64,000 bases of DNA from Mytilisepta virgata. Taxonomy: Eukaryota; Mollusca; Bivalvia; Mytilida; Mytilidae. The notes under the pieces were generated by a model, which saw nothing but the letters and a program-made list of their open reading frames with translations, was not told the DNA's origin and searched no databases. Shown in pieces: positions 57,655 to 64,000 of the stretch. Numbering within the stretch: the stretch's first letter is position 1; each line of letters begins with the position of its first letter. The stretch lies in assembly GCA_028015205.1 (NCBI GenBank), contig CM051510.1:34968580-35032579 (forward strand). Reading direction: 5' to 3'. The position numbers and the translations under genes are program-made.

Positions 57655-58724
57655 CTGTACAGTAAAATTAAAGTTTAGGCTATTCTTTATGCAAATATAG
57701 GTTGGAACTTCACGTTTGTACAACGTAAGTTTGAGCAAAACTATAATATGTCGGTGTGATATAAGTCTGAGACGGTCTAACGTCATTTTTACACATGGGG
57801 AAAATTTAAATTTTCTCAATAATGCGATTTCTTGAAACTGAGTTTGTCTGGAAGAATAATATGTCCTTTTATGATAATACTGAGAGTGAGACGAATGATG
57901 TCATATCTGGTGTACGTACAGCTGTATAAGAAATTAAACGAATGAATCGAAACAATTAAGTTTATGTTATGTAGAATTGTAATGCACTACTGATTATAAC
58001 TTCGATTCTGATTGGACAACGTTGAAAATCTCATGGCATCAAATGCACAATTGATGCGATGAAGTTATTTCGCAAGCGCAGACGTTACTTCCGACGTTTT
58101 GAAAATTTCCGTTTTAAAGCTATATTTTGACATCGGCATTATATTTTTTAACGCGTCGCCAGTAAACTCAATTTTCGACCATCAAATAATGAAATACAAT
58201 ACAGTTATCTCCTAATGGATTTTACTTTGAATCAATATTTGATAAGAAACATCGAATATGGACATGACACATTGTTCTTTCACATACAACATAATATCTA
58301 TATCAATAGTTTTTTACTACAAAGACACTTTTTACACTCACCAAAGAACCACAACACGCTTTACACTAGAAAAGGAATAGATAAGCGTGCACATAATCAC
58401 ATCCTCATTCACAAATTTTAATTCGATTGTATATAAATCTAAAGGATTGTAATGATTTAAAATTCAAACGTTCCCTAAGTAAAAAAAAGTACGACAAGGA
58501 TTGTTCTTCATAAATATAGTCTAACGTCGGTAACGTAAATACCTCCGGGGCTCGGACCATTTTGAAAATTCCGTCTGTGAAATGCCTTCATACAGCTGAA
58601 AAAGCTAATATTTGACTACCCCATCGGCAGTAACGATTCTGTTTATGTTTGCCGATAGCTAAGAGTCATTGTTTCAGAATTAATCTAGTTAATCATCATT
58701 TGACTACATTATGTAAAAATTTAC

Positions 58725-58837
58725 CTTCGCATATGACATGTATGAAGGTTAACATTTGTGAACTACACTCTACAGGTACCTCTTTTCCATGACTGCTTCA
58801 CTTACAATAAGGACATTTGTTACCGGGTAACGAACGC
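58725..58837 (-). pseudogene. Stalk exon of the related receptor, with in-frame stop
   Basis: Homologous to the exon at 29028-29141: the LPGNKCP and ECSSQMLTFI segments match LPNNTCP and ECSAEKLTFI. The acceptor (TTGCAAG) and donor (GAAG|GTAAAT) are preserved. In the homologous frame a TGA occurs after KCPYCK, and the 3' part carries an insertion. It is probably a pseudogene exon of the second receptor copy. Confidence 0.6.
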
Positions 58838-58999
58838 CTTGCAATATAAATTTCCATTACACATTACTAGTATCAAATGAATATTAAAAATCATCCACAA
58901 GATATAGAGATATACAGAATGTAAAAGGCAATGTGTCGAACCATAACATGCTAACTTTGACGTCATTTTGCTGAATTAGTATGCATTATTGTTTAGGAA

Positions 59000-59140
59000 C
59001 CAGCTGAAGACCGTTTCCGGGTGCGAGATTTTATCGCTGCATTGAAAACCCATTCGTAGCATTGAGCTTTTTTCTGCTCTTTGGTCGGGTTGTTGTCTCT
59101 TTGACACATTCCCCGTTTCTATTCTCTATTCTATTGAAAA
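59000..59140 (-). mobile_element. Dispersed element end, reverse orientation
   Basis: GGTCGGGTTGTTGTCTCTTT then GACACATTCCCCGTTTCTAT is the reverse complement of 34440-34500. The other part differs from the 34.5-kb copy. Confidence 0.5.
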
Positions 59141-60097
59141 TTGTAAACTTTTCTGACAAATTAGGTTTTCATCCTCGTACACAGATCTATCCTTAACATG
59201 TACACTGTGAATCATTCTCATTCTATAATTGAGATCTTAAACGAAACTCGACGATGTAATTTTATGTATACACTGTATCCAGTGCATAAAAGTTGGTATC
59301 AACGAATATTAATTACTAAATTCTAAAGTAAAAACAAGTTGTCATAAATGAATGACATCTAACAGAAGTGAATAAAATGAATAAACAACAGATGGACACA
59401 CATATAACAGGACAGACCAATAATGACATACCAAACAATCAACGCCAGCCAACAAACAAAACCATTGAACAATCATAAACACAACATAATGTCTTCATTG
59501 TAAAACAGACTCTTACATCCTGGGATCCGATCAAAGTTTCTAACATTTCGTTACAATCGAGTTATCCTTCGTTAGCCAGGGCCTCGATGAACGTTTCTCA
59601 TATTTCGTCATAATTGAGTTTTTCGTTGTTACCATTTTGCGGTGGAAGCTAATGAATGGCGCCATTACTTGTTAATAACTTCTTCCAATTTTGATGCACA
59701 AGATGTGCACATTTTGATAATGTATAATAATTGAGAAATTTAATTATTGGTAAAGCATTTCTCTTGATTGTAATAAAAAGAATAAATGTAAGAATGGAAA
59801 AACAGAACAATAGATGTGGATTTATGTGATACTGCAAACACATTTAGTTAAATAGAGAACACAAGGAATAAGGTCCAATGGGTTTTTCTGAATCGAAATA
59901 GCATTATTACCTAAAATATACAAGATATCCTTGTGATCAACATTATGATATGGAAAGTGATCAGTCTCAATCATTGTAAAAAAGATGCTGGAAAATAGAT
60001 ATTAAATTCGAGTATGAAGATAAACTATGATATTGTCATTACGGCTATAGCAATCTAGTATTATACGCACATTTCAACAAGGTCTCATCAGCAGTGG

Positions 60098-60378
60098 GGG
60101 GCCTCGGTGGCCGATTTGTCTAGGTAGTTCGTCATGACTACTAATGATCACTAGACTGTCAGCGCTGAGGTTGTGAGTTCGAATCTCACCTGTGGCGGGG
60201 TGTGTTCGACTCCGATCTTAATTGACAAGGATTGCCAATTTTCTGACCGAAGGTCGGTGGTTCTCTCCAGGAACTCCGGCTTCCTCGACTAATAAAAACT
60301 CGCCTCCGCGAAATAGCCAAATGTGCTGAAAACGGTATAAAACCACAACTAAAAAAAAAAAAAAATAAAAAAAAAAAT
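60098..60378 (+). mobile_element. tRNA-derived SINE, full-length copy
   Basis: The head GCCTCGGTGGCCGATTTGTC carries an A-box-like segment and GAGTTCGAATCTC (60175-60187) is a good pol III B box. Then come the core (GGTGGTTCTCTCCAGGAACT, CCGGCTTCCTC), the conserved 3' segment and an A-rich tail. A candidate imperfect target duplication (CAGCAG followed by G-rich sequence) flanks it. The most intact of three copies. Confidence 0.75.
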
Positions 60379-60689
60379 CACCAGCAGGGGTTAAGTCCGA
60401 AATAGAAAAAATAAATTGTAGAGCAGATTCTAAAAGTGTAACAATTAATAGCTGTACCTGATTTTATACAATTTTTGAAATATAATATCCGGACCAGTAC
60501 TGTGATACTAGCAAATGTTGAGTTATACTATCGCTTTTACCAGGAGAGTATCCTAAAAGTGGTAAACATTAATATTCTTTGATACCATATTTCAAGAATC
60601 TATTTCTCTATACCGCACGTGTAGAAAACAAAAGTTTACCCTAACTGGGTCCTTTGTTTACGTAAGTTTAGATGTGATAGACAATTTGG

Positions 60690-61092
60690 TAAACGATCAT
60701 GAACTTCAGACACAATTTTGAGAAATGATATTGATTTAAAGTCTAGCTTATCTAGTAATTCTGAAAGAGAACCATTTACAGACCACTTTTAGTTCAATGT
60801 GCCTGATGTGGTTTTACCCAAGAAGGTTTTAAAGTGATTTTACCCATATGGTACAATGCTAAAATAAAATCTTTTTTAGTGCAATTGAATTTTACCATGC
60901 AGTCGAGTATTTCCCTTTTGTAATATAATTTCGGTTGTGGTGGGCCGTCCTGGGTGATATTCTAGTCTTTAACAAGGACAATTAAAGGACCATTACTTCC
61001 AAGTGTGGTTCACATTGAACCAGTGTTTCAGACAAGAAGATTCTAAATGAATTAACTGGTAGCTTGGCTGTTGCCGCCGTCTTGGTTGACAG
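60690..61092 (-). mobile_element. Degenerate pearl-type array fragment
   Basis: Two to three decayed units in reverse orientation (CAGACACAATTTTGAGAAA, GAGAACCATTTACAGACCA, GCCGTCTTGGTTGACAGTT). Abuts the retroelement fragment at 61095. Confidence 0.45.
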
Positions 61093-61094
61093 TT

Positions 61095-61560
61095 AAGATC
61101 CGATATCCAAGGGCTTGCGTGAGTTATCATGACTTTCGACTAAATGGAATTAATGCTGTCACAAAAGCTTCTTAACCAGGGTTTTAAGAAGGATAAATTG
61201 ATGTCATCACTTAGAGAATTTACGGTCGTCGTCACGAATTGATTGACCATTACAGTGTTCCAATATCTAAGTTGTTGTTGGACCTGTTGTCACTGTCGTA
61301 ACATTTCATGTACCGCAACCGATTTGTGACTAACACCGGAATGACCTTACTGAACTTTATAACGGGTGCCGTATACGCAGCAGGAGCTGCCTACCCTTCC
61401 GGAACATCTGAATTCACTCCTGGTTTTTATTTGAGTTCGTGTTACTCATTGTTTTTTTTTTCAGTGTTCAGTGTTTATTTGTTGAGCTTGTGGTTGTTCA
61501 CTTGCCTTCCATGGTTTGTGTGTCTAATGGATTGTTTTTTTTTGTTTGCTCCTTAGGTAA
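61095..61560 (+). pseudogene. Penelope-like element 3' fragment
   Basis: The coding remnant resembles the LLSQKLLNQGF and SSLREFYGRH block but with stops, followed by the conserved 3' tail (61310-61556). It directly abuts the end of a degenerate pearl-type array fragment, an old nested or adjacent insertion. Confidence 0.6.
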
Positions 61561-62639
61561 ATTTGTCCGTCTTTAGAAGACAACGTTTGGTTACACTTGA
61601 GCCTTTAGTTAGATTGAAAAAAAATTGAAATTTAAATGTCTGAGGGATTTTTTTTACACGACTGTGCCCTGATTATAGTGATGAAGCTTAAACTGTAATA
61701 AAATGAAGAAGGGTTTGTGCAGTGTTAACCTTCTGGAAAATAACAGATTTCTTAATTAGTAAATACCATACGTGTTGACATTTAACAGTAAATTATTCAG
61801 TTTGGATTCAGCGTGTTTCTATTTTCAGTAGAACGTTGGACTTTTGGTCATTTAAAAAAAAAAATTAATAATTGTTTAAATGTCTATTTGTACTATAAAA
61901 TAAATCGTAAATTTTCATTTTGTAGAATAGCGAGTAATTTGTCATTTGTGTGCTAAAGATTCCATGGATGATTTAGGCTCTTACCCATTATATCTCTTTT
62001 CTTCCTGTGAATTATACTCATTACTTCAGGTATTCGGGAAAATTGTCTACATAGATAAAACTCTATTTACATGTACCTCTTCTATACACAGTTTAGAACA
62101 TATTAACAACTTCTCGTCCAATCATATTGCTTGAATTTGTCTTCTAAGTTCATAGTACATAGTTTTTCAGTGTACTAAGTAACTATGCATGAATGGCCAC
62201 GATAGCCAGATTATATTGTATTGTAATTAAGGAATTGTTTGTAGAACATTAACAGCCGTGGGCATTTTGGAAGAAATTCAATGTCTCACATTTCATCTTT
62301 TGGGGGAATATTTAAGGATATATTTTCGATATCTTTTTATTTTTTGATGAATTAAAAGGACACACAAAATATCAATAGTGTCACTATGCTGAAATATTAG
62401 TTATGAAAATATTAATTTTAATCTAAATGTATAAAAAGGGAGATGTAATTCCTTATTACAATACAATGTAATCTTATACTTGCGGTCATCAATTCAATAT
62501 GTACAATGAAGCTAAGAATCATGAGTTGTCATTAATACATGGAAATAAAATACTATAGCGTAAAAAGGCAAATTCCTTGCTTAAACATACAAAAGAATTT
62601 GAATCATAGATCGCAGTAACCGTATGCATCTATAGTTTG

Positions 62640-62850
62640 ATAAATTAACATAACTGAAGAAAAGAAAGATTCTTTGTTCTAGTTCCTCTGATAGAACTGG
62701 TTCTGCAAATCGACTTGAAGCAGCAGCATTACGGTTTGAAAATACCAATTTTTGCGTTTGGATTGCATATAAATCACTTAATTCCCAATCTGTATCTGTA
62801 CTACTAGTATTCAACAACTCAAAATCTGGCAAATAGGTGTTATTCCTCAT
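62640..62850 (-). pseudogene. Possible Crypton-like N-terminal exon
   Basis: The minus-strand frame begins MRNNTYLPDFELLNT and contains NRNAAASSRFAEPVLSEELE then QRI, after which similarity to any protein style ends. 'SSRFAEPVxxEEL' resembles N-termini of Crypton-derived (DUF3504) proteins common in molluscs. From memory; no recombinase residues are present. Confidence 0.3.
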
Positions 62851-63050
62851 GATCCAAATTGAAATGACACGGAGCTACGATATTAATACTGAGTAGATTT
62901 TTACAAAAACAAAACAACTCTCTTAAATTTACTAAAATCTAGTCACACTTACCTTGTTAGATGATTACTTTTTACTGACCATATGATCAACTGACCATCA
63001 ATTACACCAATTTAACAATCACTCGAGTTGTGAATATGTGCTAAATTGGA

Positions 63051-63140
63051 TAGTGTATGGAAAGGCATATACTATGAAATTAAGAGCTCGGGGCAAGCCC
63101 CTCGCTCTAAATTTCATAGTATATACCTTTCCATACACTA
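63051..63140. repeat. Hairpin H5
   Basis: Arms TAGTGTATGGAAAGGCATAT/ACTATGAAAT and ATTTCATAGTATATACCTTT/CCATACACTA, inner GCTCGGGGCAAGCCCCTCGC. Almost perfect over 40 bp per arm, so recent or maintained. Next to the WSC exon copy. Confidence 0.75.
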
Positions 63141-63148
63141 ACCGATAC

Positions 63149-63283
63149 GTAATGCAGTAACGCTCCTAGCACATTTCGTCCACATATATCAAATTCATTT
63201 CCAGTACAGTTTTTTTGAATGCATGATCCCAAATTCAGTTTTGTTAATTCGACATGTTCTGTGTAACATAGGCATACATTTAT
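63149..63283 (-). pseudogene. WSC second-half exon of a related receptor
   Basis: The peptide VCLCYTEHV... LGSCIQKNCTGNEFDICGRN aligns with the exon at 30733-30871 (QCYTDDV, IGCMSVKCIGNKFDVCG). The cysteine spacing of the WSC C-terminal half is kept. However, no AG acceptor lies at the homologous border and the donor phase (TTAC|GTATCG, phase 0) differs, so the exon may be non-functional. A 90-bp hairpin (63051-63140) sits just after its 3' end. Confidence 0.55.
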
Positions 63284-63889
63284 CAACAATATTTCAATTG
63301 CAAAATTGTGGTTGTATTGGTGTTCGGAAAACTACATGTACGTACGTATTTAGATAAAATAAATTTACCGCCATAACATCAGGTTCAAAATAACCCCTTA
63401 CTGGGATATAATACCTCAACTGGAGAATTGGATTAGCTCTCTTTGAATAGCCTAAATGGAAGCCGAGCAGCCTTTGAAAATTAACGTGTATAATTACTTT
63501 CGTATTTCACTTAGTTGTTTGAAAAATATTTTTAAAAGGATCATTAAAGATATTCTTTATATGGCTTCTAAAATGGGTATAATAGCTTTTAAAATAACAA
63601 CCCAAGATACTAATATTAGATATAGTAAATTTATACTATGCTGTATACGACGCATTTCAAGGAGTTACCCTCTTCAGCAGCATTAAATCCAAAACATTTG
63701 GAAGACAAAAAATCAAACTTATTTTTTAACAAGAAGTACTCATAACCAAAAATACCAAAATAGGAAGCCAAATTTCAGCTAAGGAGATCTACCATGTGCA
63801 ATACAAGGAATGAACCCTTAGTATTTATATTATTTTTGAATTTTGCTAAATACTGGTAATTTCTGTAAAAAATCAATGAATAATCTTGT

Positions 63890-63990
63890 CAGACTGTCAG
63901 ACAAGTCTGACGACTGGGTTGGCGAATACCCTCGGGGACCTAGGATCCACCGTGCAGAGACATCGTCCCAGGAGTCTCAGTCAAATATAA
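63890..63990 (+). repeat. Family A tail fragment
   Basis: GGCGAATACCCTCGGGGACC then GGATCCACCG and a diverged end matches the last part of family A. Confidence 0.4.
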
Positions 63991-64000
63991 AACAGGTTGT

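Noticed and set aside
60098..60190. Possible functional tRNA gene
   Set aside because: A B box is present but the cloverleaf is incomplete and the segment continues into a SINE core and A tail.

Overview
The window is AT-rich eukaryotic DNA with small exons, long introns and dense dispersed repeats. The repeats are of the kind seen in bivalve molluscs, most probably a marine mussel (Mytilus-like). They include 'pearl'/Helitron-like elements with internal tandem arrays, Penelope-type retroelement pieces, tRNA-derived SINEs and fold-back elements. This taxonomic call is an inference from repeat style and gene structure. Nothing in the window looks bacterial.

The clearest gene is on the minus strand, from about 41.6 kb down to 26.0 kb. 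Eight small exons with canonical AG/GT borders join in perfect phase into one 315-residue type I membrane protein. It has a signal peptide, a short cysteine-containing ectodomain segment, a WSC-like eight-cysteine domain split over two exons, a second cysteine-bearing stalk, one transmembrane helix and a short cytoplasmic tail with two tyrosines. Its first exon and promoter are present three times (39.8, 41.57 and 46.28 kb). The copy nearest the body of the gene is dead by frameshift and donor loss. The two farther copies are intact and carry an identical GTGAGT donor. Decayed exons of a second, related receptor lie on the same strand at 53.7-63.3 kb. A plus-strand fragment of an unidentified gene is supported by candidate exons at 19.26, 22.24 and 22.89 kb.

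Layout: 1-19 kb is intergenic and repeat-rich, with tandem-repeat elements, a SINE, two fold-back transposons with about 150-bp terminal inverted repeats, and pearl/Helitron-like elements. 19-25 kb holds the plus-strand gene candidate interrupted by two long arrays of a roughly 165-bp unit. 26-41.6 kb is the receptor gene, whose introns contain a Penelope-type reverse transcriptase copy, a GIY-YIG endonuclease fragment and family-A repeats. 40-49.8 kb is a tandem segmental duplication carrying receptor first exons, reverse transcriptase fragments and a fold-back element with quasi-periodic AGACT arms. 50-64 kb contains more retroelement pieces, two SINEs, striking hairpins and the decayed second receptor.

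The most notable observations are the triplicated receptor first exons, three copies of an 18-bp perfect palindrome in each of two inverted repeats, a set of isolated perfect or near-perfect hairpins, a back-to-back pair of palindromes with (TA)n loops, and Helitron-like 3' ends on the pearl-type arrays. Database and transcript searches were not possible. Family names rest on motifs seen by eye.
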